44,558 bases of DNA from Prochlorococcus sp. AG-347-K10 (GTDB lineage: Bacteria; Cyanobacteriota; Cyanobacteriia; PCC-6307; Cyanobiaceae), in NCBI GenBank assembly GCA_003278955.1, contig QCCB01000013.1, positions 1-44,558 of the forward strand, given 5' to 3'. The notes below the pieces were generated by a model. That model was not told the DNA's origin, did not search any database, and saw nothing but the letters and a program-made list of their open reading frames with translations. A program made the position numbers and the translations under genes. Positions within the stretch are counted from its first letter, which is position 1. Each line of letters starts with the position of its first letter. Positions 1-10,279 of the stretch are shown piece after piece.

Positions 1-264
1 AAGCTAGTTAAAAGATGTGATGATGTTTTTTTAGAAACTCATGCAATTTCCATAACTGGGGATTGTGGATTTGTTGAATGGACAATGGGTTTAAAAATTA
101 TGGGTAAAGAATTTATTTATCCTGGAACTACTCGTTTATTATTTGGTGAAAATGGATTAATAAAAGAGCACAGAGATTATTTTGATTTTTGCGGCCCAAC
201 TTTTGGACCAGTTCCTATTTTAGGACCTTTTATAAGATGGCTTTATAGTAAATTTGTATCTTGA
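1..264 (+). CDS. NTF2/SnoaL-like family protein, C-terminal part
   Basis: The frame is open from base 1 and ends at TGA 262-264, so only the last 87 residues are present and the start lies outside the window. The segment has the look of the NTF2/SnoaL cone fold: strands ending in a Gly-rich turn, then a conserved H-R-D-Y-x-D stretch and a C-terminal VPILG motif followed by a basic, aromatic tail. Members of this fold include polyketide cyclases, ketosteroid isomerases and many uncharacterised binding proteins, so no reaction can be assigned. It runs towards the GNAT gene on the other strand, with 26 bases between the two stops. The family call is from recalled motifs only. Confidence 0.6.
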   Translation, partial: KLVKRCDDVFLETHAISITGDCGFVEWTMGLKIMGKEFIYPGTTRLLFGENGLIKEHRDYFDFCGPTFGPVPILGPFIRWLYSKFVS

Positions 265-290
265 TTTAGTTTCTCTAGAAACAAAGTGCT

Positions 291-746
291 TTATATTTCA
301 TGAATCAATAAATTTTGAGAAGTAACTTCTTTAAAGTCAAATTGAGAATAAAACAATTTTTTATTTGTTGTCATTAAATATAATTTTTTTGTATTTTTAA
401 TTTTTTTTGAAGATAAAAGATTTTTTACAATTAATGTGCCAAAACCTTTGCCTTGGTGATTTTGATCTATAACAATATCCCAAAGTACTCCGCGGTAAAT
501 TCCATCCGTTAAAGCTCTACCAAAACCAACTATTTCCTTACCAACCCAAAGACTTATTACGACATCACTATTAGCAAGACATTTCTTTAGATCATTAATT
601 GTTCTATTTTTTGCCCAAAAAGCATTGCTATCTAATAATTTTTGTAGCTTAATTAATCCGTTTGTTGGTTTAAGATTAGGACCTAATCCAAAAATCCTTA
701 ATCCTAAAGCTCCTTTGGCATGTTTGATTAGAGATATTTCTTTCAT
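291..746 (-). CDS. GNAT-family N-acetyltransferase
   Basis: A 151-residue protein with one GNAT domain. The acetyl-CoA pyrophosphate-binding motif is visible as N-H-Q-G-K-G-F-G (about residues 96-103), preceded by the strand VLWDIVID. A later YSQFDF segment matches the usual Y-x-x-x-G/D-F region near the C-terminus. GNAT enzymes move an acetyl group from acetyl-CoA to amines of small molecules or proteins; the substrate cannot be read from sequence. The stretch GFGRA...WDI resembles, from memory, plastid GNAT enzymes of plants that acetylate lysines and N-termini, so a protein acetylation role is possible. It is divergent from secA across a 174-base gap. Confidence 0.8.
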   Translation of the reverse strand: MKEISLIKHAKGALGLRIFGLGPNLKPTNGLIKLQKLLDSNAFWAKNRTINDLKKCLANSDVVISLWVGKEIVGFGRALTDGIYRGVLWDIVIDQNHQGKGFGTLIVKNLLSSKKIKNTKKLYLMTTNKKLFYSQFDFKEVTSQNLLIHEI

Positions 747-877
747 TTATTAAAAAGATTTTTGAGAAGTGATGTCAGCTAGGTTATTTTTCTGACTTCA
801 ATCTAAATACCTTAATCGATCGTTTATATAAAATAAAGAGATAATAGTTTTCTTCATTCTGTTGTAACGCACTCATT

Positions 878-883
878 TATAAT
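878..883 (+). promoter_or_regulatory. Predicted -10 element for secA
   Basis: A perfect TATAAT lies 37 bases before the secA ATG, in the 174-base gap between the divergent GNAT and secA genes. No good -35 hexamer sits 17 bases upstream, which is common in this AT-rich lineage. The expected start of transcription is near 890. The rest of the gap (747-920) shows no small ORF or strong hairpin. Confidence 0.45.
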
Positions 884-920
884 GTTTGTAATAAGATGAA
901 TTTTTTAAGGACTTTGACTT

Positions 921-3752
921 ATGCTAAAACTTTTGTTGGGAGATCCGAATACACGAAAGTTAAAGCGCTATCAACCAATAGTGGAAGAGATAAATTTTTT
1001 AGAAGAAGAAATTTCTCAATTGACTGATGATGAGCTTAGAAAAGAAACTCAAAATCTTAAGTCAAATATTTCAGCAGAATTAGATTTTAAAAAACAAAAA
1101 GCACTTCTAGAAGAATTTCTTCCTAAAGCTTTTGCAATCGTAAGAGAAGCAAGTAAACGTGTTCTTGATATGAGACACTTTGATGTTCAGTTAATAGGCG
1201 GGATAGTTTTAAATGAGTGTCAAATTGCTGAGATGAAGACAGGAGAGGGAAAAACTCTTGTCGCGACATTACCTTGTTATTTAAATGCTCTTACGGGAAA
1301 AGGTGTTCATGTTGTTACTGTAAATGATTATTTAGCTAGAAGGGATGCAGAGTGGATGGGACAAGTTCATCGTTTTTTAGGTTTATCGGTTGGTTTGATT
1401 CAGCAAGATATGAATCCAGTTGAGAGAAAGAAAAATTATGATTGTGATATAACTTATGCCACAAATTCAGAATTAGGATTTGATTATTTAAGAGATAATA
1501 TGGCTACCGATATAAGTGAAGTAGTTCAAAGAAAATTTAATTACTGTGTAATTGATGAGGTTGATTCAATATTAATTGATGAAGCAAGAACGCCTCTAAT
1601 CATCTCTGGCCAAGTTGAAAGACCACAAGAAAAATATCAAAAAGCTGCAGAATTATCTCTGACATTAGTTAAAGCAAAAGAATTAAGTAAAGATGGTATC
1701 GATCCAGAAGGAGATTATGAAGTTGATGAAAAACAGAGAAGTTGTATATTAACTGATCAGGGTTTTGCAAAATGTGAAGAGTATTTGGGAGTTAATGATT
1801 TATATAATCCTCAAGATCCTTGGGCGCACTATATTACTAACGCTTTAAAAGCCAAAGAATTATTTATTAAAGATGTGAATTATATTATTAAGAACGATGA
1901 GGCTGTCATAGTTGATGAATTTACTGGTAGGGTTATGCCAGGAAGACGTTGGAGTGATGGACAACATCAGGCAATAGAAGCGAAAGAGAGTCTTAAAATT
2001 CAGCCAGAGACCCAAACATTAGCATCCATAACTTATCAGAATTTTTTCCTTTTATATCCTGGTTTAGCAGGAATGACGGGGACTGCAAAAACTGAGGAGG
2101 TTGAATTTGAAAAAACTTATAAATTAGAATCAACAGTTATACCGACAAATCAAATAAGAAGGAGACAAGATTGGTCGGATCAAGTATTTAAGACAGAGAT
2201 TGGGAAATGGAAAGCCGTCGCTAAAGAAACTGTAGAAATTCACAGAAATGGTAGACCTGTTTTAGTTGGTACAACAAGTGTTGAAAAAAGTGAATTATTA
2301 AGTTCACTTTTATCTGAAGAAAAAATCCCACATAATTTGTTAAATGCTAAGCCAGAGAATGTTGAACGTGAGGCGGAAATTGTTGCTCAGGCAGGAAGAG
2401 CAGGTGCTGTCACAATTGCGACTAATATGGCTGGAAGGGGAACAGATATAATTCTTGGCGGAAATAGTGACTATATGGCAAGGCTTAAATTAAAAGAAAT
2501 TTTAATTCCTTTGTTAGTCAAGCCTGATAATGAGCATAAGCCACCAATACCTAAACAAAGAAATTCAAAATCTAAGGGTGGTTTTTCTAAAAAAGTTGGT
2601 TCAAATTTGAAAAAGAACATTTCAAATTCCTCAATAAGTCTTTTCCCTTGCAAACTAGATGAAGGAATTGAAAAGAAACTCTTTCTGTTATCTGATGAAC
2701 TTGTTAAAAATTGGGGAGATAGACAACTTTCTGTCTTGGAACTCGATGACAGGATAGCTACAGCTGCAGAAAAGGCACCAACTGATGATAACTTGATAAA
2801 GCTTTTGAGAGAATCTTTGTCTGATGTAAAAAAAGAATATGAAAAAGTTTTGATTCATGAAGAACAAAAAGTAAGAGAAGCTGGAGGTTTACATGTGATT
2901 GGTACTGAGAGACATGAATCAAGAAGAGTCGATAATCAACTTAGAGGAAGAGCAGGAAGACAAGGTGATCTTGGAAGTACAAGATTCTTTTTATCTTTAG
3001 ATGATAATTTATTAAGGATTTTTGGAGGTGATAGAGTGGCAAACCTAATGAATGCTTTTAGGGTTGATGAAGATATGCCTATTGAGTCGGGAATGCTAAC
3101 TAGGTCTTTAGAAAGTGCTCAAAAGAAAGTAGAAACCTACTATTACGATATTAGAAAACAAGTTTTTGAATACGACGAGGTAATGAATAATCAAAGAAAA
3201 GCAGTTTATGGTGAAAGACTAAGGGTATTGCAAGGAATTGATTTAAAGAGACAAGTAATAGGATATGGAGAAAGGACAATGATTGAAATTGTAGATGCTT
3301 ATATTAATCCTGATCTTCCCCCTGAAGAATGGAATATTGATCAATTAATCTCTAAAGTCAAAGAATTTATATATTTATTAGATGATCTCAAAGCTGATGA
3401 CATTAATTTACTGTCAATAGAAGAATTAAAAAACTATTTTCAAGAGCAGTTGAGAATAGCTTATGATTTAAAAGAATCACAAATAGAAAAGATTCGTCCA
3501 GGATTGATGAGAGAAGCTGAAAGATTTTTCATTTTGCAGCAAATTGATAATTTATGGCGAGAGCATCTTCAATCCATGGATTCCTTAAGGGAATCAGTTG
3601 GATTGAGAGGTTATGGCCAAAAAGATCCTTTGATAGAATATAAAAATGAAGGATATGATATGTTTCTCGAAATGATGACAAATATGAGGAGAAATGTTAT
3701 TTATTCAATGTTTATGTTTCAACCTAAAACTGACGTTAATGAAAAAAATTGA
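921..3752 (+). CDS. secA: Preprotein translocase ATPase SecA
   Basis: SecA is the ATP-driven motor that pushes unfolded preproteins through SecYEG in the plasma and thylakoid membranes. In this 943-residue protein the Walker A region (MKTGEGKT, about 105-112), the DEAD-like box (VIDEVD, about 210), the GMTGTA motif (about 384), GRGTDI (about 505) and RGRAGRQGD (about 676) are all visible in the expected order. Between GRGTDI and the [15 protein letters not shown] segment there is an insert of roughly 135 residues containing a Lys/Ser/Asn-rich stretch (about 534-573), much longer than the equivalent in E. coli. The C-terminus lacks the Cys-rich zinc-binding tail. The ATG is preceded by TAAGG at 907-911. 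It converges on cysE with 8 bases between. Confidence 0.98.
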   Translation: MLKLLLGDPNTRKLKRYQPIVEEINFLEEEISQLTDDELRKETQNLKSNISAELDFKKQKALLEEFLPKAFAIVREASKRVLDMRHFDVQLIGGIVLNECQIAEMKTGEGKTLVATLPCYLNALTGKGVHVVTVNDYLARRDAEWMGQVHRFLGLSVGLIQQDMNPVERKKNYDCDITYATNSELGFDYLRDNMATDISEVVQRKFNYCVIDEVDSILIDEARTPLIISGQVERPQEKYQKAAELSLTLVKAKELSKDGIDPEGDYEVDEKQRSCILTDQGFAKCEEYLGVNDLYNPQDPWAHYITNALKAKELFIKDVNYIIKNDEAVIVDEFTGRVMPGRRWSDGQHQAIEAKESLKIQPETQTLASITYQNFFLLYPGLAGMTGTAKTEEVEFEKTYKLESTVIPTNQIRRRQDWSDQVFKTEIGKWKAVAKETVEIHRNGRPVLVGTTSVEKSELLSSLLSEEKIPHNLLNAKPENVEREAEIVAQAGRAGAVTIATNMAGRGTDIILGGNSDYMARLKLKEILIPLLVKPDNEHKPPIPKQRNSKSKGGFSKKVGSNLKKNISNSSISLFPCKLDEGIEKKLFLLSDELVKNWGDRQLSVLELDDRIATAAEKAPTDDNLIKLLRESLSDVKKEYEKVLIHEEQKVREAGGLHVIGTERHESRRVDNQLRGRAGRQGDLGSTRFFLSLDDNLLRIFGGDRVANLMNAFRVDEDMPIESGMLTRSLESAQKKVETYYYDIRKQVFEYDEVMNNQRKAVYGERLRVLQGIDLKRQVIGYGERTMIEIVDAYINPDLPPEEWNIDQLISKVKEFIYLLDDLKADDINLLSIEELKNYFQEQLRIAYDLKESQIEKIRPGLMREAERFFILQQIDNLWREHLQSMDSLRESVGLRGYGQKDPLIEYKNEGYDMFLEMMTNMRRNVIYSMFMFQPKTDVNEKN

Positions 3753-3760
3753 ATAATGAC

Positions 3761-4498
3761 TTATTCATCTCCAAGAAATTCTATTATTTCTTTGTCTTTA
3801 AGATTTTGAGCGTCGCCTAGTTTAGAAATATCAATGGATTCTGAGTTCACTAAACAATGAAGAGTTTTTTGTAATTTAAGAATTTCATTTTCAAGGAAAT
3901 CTATTCTATCCATTAAATTTTTTATTACATTAGCTTCTGCATCTGGTAACGCAGAGTGAGCTAATGGGTTTACTTTAACACCACTTTGATGTACAACTCT
4001 GCCAGGAACTCCAACCACTGTACTGTTACCTTCTACATTACGAACAACTACTGAACCCGCACCAATACGTGTATTCGATCCTACTGTGATGGATCCTAAA
4101 ACTTTTGCACCTGCCCCAACTACAACATTTTCCATCAAGGTGGGGTGTCTTTTGCCATGGCTTTTACCAGTACCTCCTAATGTAACACCTTGATATAGGA
4201 GACAATTATTTCCTATCTCAGCTGTTTCTCCAATTACAACTCCCATTCCATGATCTATGAAAACCCGTTTGCCAATTTTGGCTCCAGGATGTATTTCAAT
4301 TCCTGTCAACAATCTATTAGTATGACTTAACAACCGAGGAATCAAAGGTATTCTTAATTGCCATAATTTATGTGTAAACCTATGAATAACTATTGATTGA
4401 AAGCCCGGGTAGCAAAGAAATATCTCTATTATTCCTCTCGCGGCAGGATCTCTCTCTCTGATAATTTCTATGTCTGATTTAAAAGTTTTTAGCACCAT
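3761..4498 (-). CDS. cysE: Serine O-acetyltransferase
   Basis: CysE acetylates L-serine with acetyl-CoA, the first committed step of cysteine synthesis in the cytoplasm. The 245-residue protein has the helical N-terminal part followed by left-handed beta-helix hexapeptide repeats. The Asp82-His83 catalytic pair in the FIDHGMGVVIG segment and the GGTGKSHGKRHP loop (about 108-119) are both present, as is the VGVPGRVV end of the helix. The length suits the shorter cyanobacterial and Gram-positive form. It starts 3 bases after the GntR-type regulator stops, so the two genes almost certainly share one mRNA, probably with infC and miaA upstream. Confidence 0.95.
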   Translation of the reverse strand: MVLKTFKSDIEIIRERDPAARGIIEIFLCYPGFQSIVIHRFTHKLWQLRIPLIPRLLSHTNRLLTGIEIHPGAKIGKRVFIDHGMGVVIGETAEIGNNCLLYQGVTLGGTGKSHGKRHPTLMENVVVGAGAKVLGSITVGSNTRIGAGSVVVRNVEGNSTVVGVPGRVVHQSGVKVNPLAHSALPDAEANVIKNLMDRIDFLENEILKLQKTLHCLVNSESIDISKLGDAQNLKDKEIIEFLGDE

Positions 4499-4501
4499 GG
4501 T

Positions 4502-5488
4502 CTAATTAATAACTCCTATCTCTTTTTTTAATTGATTTATTGTTTCGATACTTAAATAATTTTTTGCACATATGATTTGAGGTAATCTCATTAACTGAGA
4601 ACGATTTTTTAATAATGTGTTTTCTACAACTGATAAACTAGGTCCATCACATACTATATGGCTCGAAGCCTTTAAAAGTGATAGTAATCTACTGTTATTG
4701 TCTGAGATTGCAGTCATAAGCATTAATTCACTACCTCGCATGCTGTGTATAATAACCTCTGCTGCTCTTAATAAACCAGGACTTATGCTAACAATACCTA
4801 CATAACTTCCAGTATTTAATTCCTTGATAATTTTCAATTCCTTTTGAAAGTCGCTCAAGTCAACTGCGATAGCTCGAACTCCATGTTGCTTAGCAACTTT
4901 TTCTAGAGGCTGTAAAAAATATCTGCTTGTAACAATCGTACCATTATTTGAATTACTCAAAACTTTTTCTAATTCCTCCATGGGAACAACTTCTACTGGT
5001 ACAGTAACTTTTGCAGAAAGGTCTTCTGCTATTAACATAGAAGCGCCAATATCCTCTCTGGGTGTACTGACTATGATTCTCGATCCACACTTAATGCGCC
5101 AATCAATTTCATTAGTCAATATATCTCTAGTTTCTTGTAAAGTGCATCCTAGAGTTATTAAATTGTCAATAGCCTTCTTTGCTTCTTGATCTGGTGGTTT
5201 ACTTATTTTATCTTTTGAGTAAAATGATTTTTTAAATTCTTTTCTAGTTAGATTATCTCTTACATAGATCCCTGATCCAGCTATTGCTTCAACAACCCCA
5301 TCTATTTCCAGTTGTCTGTATACTTTGCTTATAGTATTTCGATGGAGTCCAGTTTGCATTGCAAGTTGCCTTGTGCTTGGAAGTCTATGCCCTGGAGGAT
5401 AATGTCTTGCTGCAATTGCAAAACAAATTTGATTATATAGTTGAGTAGAGGCTGGGATATCACTTTCTTGTTGAATGTGGAATCTCAC
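4502..5488 (-). CDS. GntR-family transcriptional regulator with uncharacterised C-terminal domain
   Basis: A 328-residue protein. Residues about 10-78 form a GntR winged helix: the recognition region LPSTRQLAMQTGLHRNTISK and the wing ending GSGIYVRDN are plain. After a basic linker (about 80-105) comes a roughly 220-residue C-terminal domain that looks alpha/beta, with alternating hydrophobic strands (RIIVSTP, VPVEVVPM, GTIVTSRYF, VRAIAVDL, YVGIVSIS), suggesting a two-lobed ligand-binding fold. It does not match the usual GntR partners that I know (FCD, UTRA or an aminotransferase domain). It lies 3 bases upstream of cysE, which points to control of, or response to, sulfur or amino-acid metabolism; that is inference. 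A short palindrome upstream (5525-5533) is a possible operator. Confidence 0.82.
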   Translation of the reverse strand: MRFHIQQESDIPASTQLYNQICFAIAARHYPPGHRLPSTRQLAMQTGLHRNTISKVYRQLEIDGVVEAIAGSGIYVRDNLTRKEFKKSFYSKDKISKPPDQEAKKAIDNLITLGCTLQETRDILTNEIDWRIKCGSRIIVSTPREDIGASMLIAEDLSAKVTVPVEVVPMEELEKVLSNSNNGTIVTSRYFLQPLEKVAKQHGVRAIAVDLSDFQKELKIIKELNTGSYVGIVSISPGLLRAAEVIIHSMRGSELMLMTAISDNNSRLLSLLKASSHIVCDGPSLSVVENTLLKNRSQLMRLPQIICAKNYLSIETINQLKKEIGVIN

Positions 5489-5566
5489 TTTATAAAAACC
5501 CTGACTAATTAATTTTTTGACCTTAGTGACACTTTAACATTCGTCATATTTTTTGATAACAATTTT

Positions 5567-6139
5567 TTACTCATCATCTTTTTTTATGAGGGGGTTTTTT
5601 CGAGGGCTTAAAAACATAGTCATGTTTCTTCCTTCTCTTTTTGGTTTTTGTTGAACTTCTGATTGCTCTTCTAAATCATTAGCCATCTTCAAAAGAAGCG
5701 TTTCAGCTAAATTTGAGTGTTGAATTTCTCTACCCCGAAAAAATACAGTGCATTTTACTTTGTCTCCCGATTTTAAAAATTTAGTAGCTTGACCAATGCG
5801 GACATCATAATCATGCTTGTCAATTTTATATCTCATTTTTACTTCTTTGACTTCTGTTTGATGAGATTTTTTCCTTGCTTCTTTAGCTTTTTTTTCTTGT
5901 TCAAATTTATATTTTCCGTAGTCCATTATTCTACAAACAGGAGGATTTGCTTTTTCGCTCACCAATACTAAGTCAAGTTCTCTTTGAGAAGCTATTTCTA
6001 ATGCTTTTAATCTGTCTATTACTCCTAATTGTTTTCCATCTGAATCAACGACTCTCAATTCAGGGTATTTTATTCTTTCGTTTATATTTGGCAGCTCTCT
6101 AGTGGGAGCTCGGCGGTCAAAGCGTGGGCGTGGTGGCAT
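5567..6139 (-). CDS. infC: Translation initiation factor IF-3
   Basis: IF-3 binds the 30S subunit, prevents premature 50S joining and checks the initiator tRNA and start codon. The 190-residue protein shows the N-terminal domain ([13 protein letters not shown], then [13 protein letters not shown]), the lysine-rich linker helix (about 92-105) and the C-terminal domain with [13 protein letters not shown] and the [11 protein letters not shown] end. It begins with ATG rather than the AUU used by E. coli, so the well-known start-codon autoregulation is not evident here. It sits between miaA (53 bases upstream) and the GntR regulator (78 bases downstream). The usual partners rpmI and rplT are not next to it. 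Confidence 0.97.
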   Translation of the reverse strand: MPPRPRFDRRAPTRELPNINERIKYPELRVVDSDGKQLGVIDRLKALEIASQRELDLVLVSEKANPPVCRIMDYGKYKFEQEKKAKEARKKSHQTEVKEVKMRYKIDKHDYDVRIGQATKFLKSGDKVKCTVFFRGREIQHSNLAETLLLKMANDLEEQSEVQQKPKREGRNMTMFLSPRKNPLIKKDDE

Positions 6140-6192
6140 TCAGTTAATTTAATAAATTGATTGGATGATGAAATAAATCTATTTTTATAAAG

Positions 6193-7092
6193 TTAGCTTA
6201 AAAAAGACTCTATCTTAATTATTGCATCTTTTAGCAGGTTTTTGTTATTAAGCCAAAGAGGATTATTTTTATTACGAAACCAAGTTTTTTGCCTTTTGGC
6301 AAATTGGATCGTTTTTGTCGTAGTTAACTCAATCGCTTTGTCAATTGTTGCATTGTTATTTAAAACATCCCTAGCTTCTCGATATCCAATGGTTTCTAAT
6401 ATTGGCAAATCAAATCCGTATTTAGAGATAAGATGGTTCGTCTCCTCAATAATTCCAGATAAAAACATATTTTTTGTCCTTTGTAAAATTCTTTCTTTTA
6501 AATTATCTCTATCTAATCCAAGCTCTAGAATTCTCCATTTAGGTGGTTTTTGTAATTTCAGAGTTGACAAAGGTTTACCTGTTACGTAGTAGACTTCTAA
6601 AGCTCTTATTGTTCTAATGTGGTCAGCAAAATTGATTTTTTTTGTTGATAATGGATCACAATTTTTTAGTAGTTCCCAACATTTGTTCTGTCCAAGTTCT
6701 TCTAATTGTCTTCTTAAATTATTTTGAGGCGGGACATCTGGTACAAAAAACCCCTTTGTTATTGAGTTCATATACAACCCACTCCCGCCGACAAGAAAAG
6801 GTATGTTATTTTGTTTAATTTCTTTTTTTATTGAAGTTTGAGCAATTCCTTGAAATTGTTTGACATTAATTGGATGAATTGGCTCCTCAATATCTAGTAA
6901 AAAATGCTTTATTTTTTTTTGTTGATTTTTAGATGGCTTGGCTGTTCCAATATCCATAAACTTATAAATTTGTCTTGAATCGATATTGTGTATTCGAGTT
7001 TTAAAATATTCTGCAATTTCAATAGCTAATTCTGTTTTGCCACTTGCAGTAGGGCCAATTAAAATTATTACATTAGGCGGATATGAAGACAT
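6193..7092 (-). CDS. miaA: tRNA dimethylallyltransferase
   Basis: MiaA transfers a dimethylallyl group to N6 of adenosine 37 in tRNAs that read codons starting with U. The 299-residue protein has the P-loop GPTASGKT (13-20), the [17 protein letters not shown] segment that binds the tRNA and isoprenoid, the GGSGLYMNS motif (about 101-109) and the C-terminal [17 protein letters not shown] segment. It is the first gene of the leftward run miaA-infC-regulator-cysE and is divergent from gyrB across 150 bases. That gap contains TATAAT at 7123-7128 and no ORF. Confidence 0.96.
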   Translation of the reverse strand: MSSYPPNVIILIGPTASGKTELAIEIAEYFKTRIHNIDSRQIYKFMDIGTAKPSKNQQKKIKHFLLDIEEPIHPINVKQFQGIAQTSIKKEIKQNNIPFLVGGSGLYMNSITKGFFVPDVPPQNNLRRQLEELGQNKCWELLKNCDPLSTKKINFADHIRTIRALEVYYVTGKPLSTLKLQKPPKWRILELGLDRDNLKERILQRTKNMFLSGIIEETNHLISKYGFDLPILETIGYREARDVLNNNATIDKAIELTTTKTIQFAKRQKTWFRNKNNPLWLNNKNLLKDAIIKIESFLS

Positions 7093-7242
7093 ATGAATTT
7101 CTGAAGAAAAAAATATTAGCTATATAATTAAAGTGATTAAATTTTTCATAGACTTCGAGCCTTTATCTTAATGCGGTGGTAAGTTTAATGAAATACCTTT
7201 TAAAAATTACATTTTAAAAGTTTAATATTTTTTTTATATTAA

Positions 7243-9536
<2,294 letters not shown>

Positions 9537-9539
9537 ATT

Positions 9540-9905
9540 TTGGATTTACGTTCAATAAGTATAATTTTACTCGGCAGTACTTTTGGATTAATACTGAGAA
9601 TATTCATACAAAATAATTTTAAAAAAAATATATGTTTTGATATTCAAAATACTTCAATAGTAAATTTTTTATCATCTTTTTTTTTAGGAATACTAGTGGC
9701 TTTGAATTTCATTAATAACGAAATATTAGTATTATTTTATAGCGGTTTTTTAGGATGTTTTAGTACATTTTCTTCCTTTATATATCAATTATTTATCCTA
9801 TTTAAAAAGAGAAAATTCAAAACATTATTTTTCCACTACATTGAAGTGATAATTTTTTCATTTCTTTTTTTTTATTTAGGTTATTTTCTCATTCAGTTTT
9901 TTTAA
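9540..9905 (+). CDS. crcB: CrcB/Fluc-type fluoride channel, subunit 1
   Basis: A 121-residue, very hydrophobic protein with four predicted membrane helices. The hallmarks of Fluc channels are recognisable though worn: GSTFGLILR for the N-terminal GGxxGAxxR, the second-helix Asn42 in VNFLSSFFLG, and GFLGCFSTFSSF (69-80), which carries the phenylalanines that line the fluoride path. The start is TTG; an in-frame ATG is not available near the N-terminus. It is followed after one base by a second crcB-like gene, so the two probably form a heterodimer. No fluoride riboswitch was seen upstream. Confidence 0.82.
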   Translation: MDLRSISIILLGSTFGLILRIFIQNNFKKNICFDIQNTSIVNFLSSFFLGILVALNFINNEILVLFYSGFLGCFSTFSSFIYQLFILFKKRKFKTLFFHYIEVIIFSFLFFYLGYFLIQFF

Positions 9906-9906
9906 A

Positions 9907-10236
9907 GTGAAAATAAATAATTTTATATATAGTCTTTTTGCTGCTTACCTAGCTACTTTTTTAAGATTAACCATAGATAATAATTTTTTTATTTCAATAA
10001 TTGGATCATTCTTAGTAGGGTTTGTTATTAGTAAAAGATTAAGTTATTCAACTGAAAAAATTTTATTGGGTGGTTTTTTTTCTTGCTTTACATCCTTTAG
10101 CGGATTTATATATTTTTTGTACAAAATTTTAAATCAAGGGGACTGGATAAAATTTATAATTTTTTTTAATTTAATCATTATCGTAAATTTATTCACAATG
10201 CTTTTCGGGTTCTGGGTAAGTAGAAAAATTACTTAG
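9907..10236 (+). CDS. crcB: CrcB/Fluc-type fluoride channel, subunit 2
   Basis: A 109-residue membrane protein, partner of the preceding gene. It keeps IIGSFLVGF in the second helix and SCFTSFSGF (59-67) with Phe61, Phe64 and Phe67, the equivalents of the pore phenylalanines. The N-terminal glycine-rich motif has become AAYLATFLR, and the normally conserved Asn of the second helix is Ser30. The start is GTG at 9907, one base after the previous stop. Fluc channels are dual-topology dimers; paired genes usually encode subunits of fixed opposite orientation, which fits this arrangement. Assignment rests on the tandem position and these motifs. Confidence 0.75.
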   Translation: MKINNFIYSLFAAYLATFLRLTIDNNFFISIIGSFLVGFVISKRLSYSTEKILLGGFFSCFTSFSGFIYFLYKILNQGDWIKFIIFFNLIIIVNLFTMLFGFWVSRKIT

Positions 10237-10242
10237 ATTTCA

Positions 10243-10248
10243 TATAAT
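10243..10248 (+). promoter_or_regulatory. Predicted -10 element for mgtE
   Basis: TATAAT lies in the 43-base gap between crcB subunit 2 and mgtE, 31 bases before the mgtE ATG. Transcription would start near 10255. An AAGGG ribosome-binding sequence follows at 10265-10269. This suggests that mgtE can be expressed separately from the gyrB-crcB unit. Confidence 0.4.
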
Positions 10249-10279
10249 AGTGTTGTAACTTTGACAAGGGATAATATTT

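Noticed and set aside
2471..2653. Minus-strand open frame inside the SecA insert
   Set aside because: SecA reads through without a break, and this frame has no start context or known motif.
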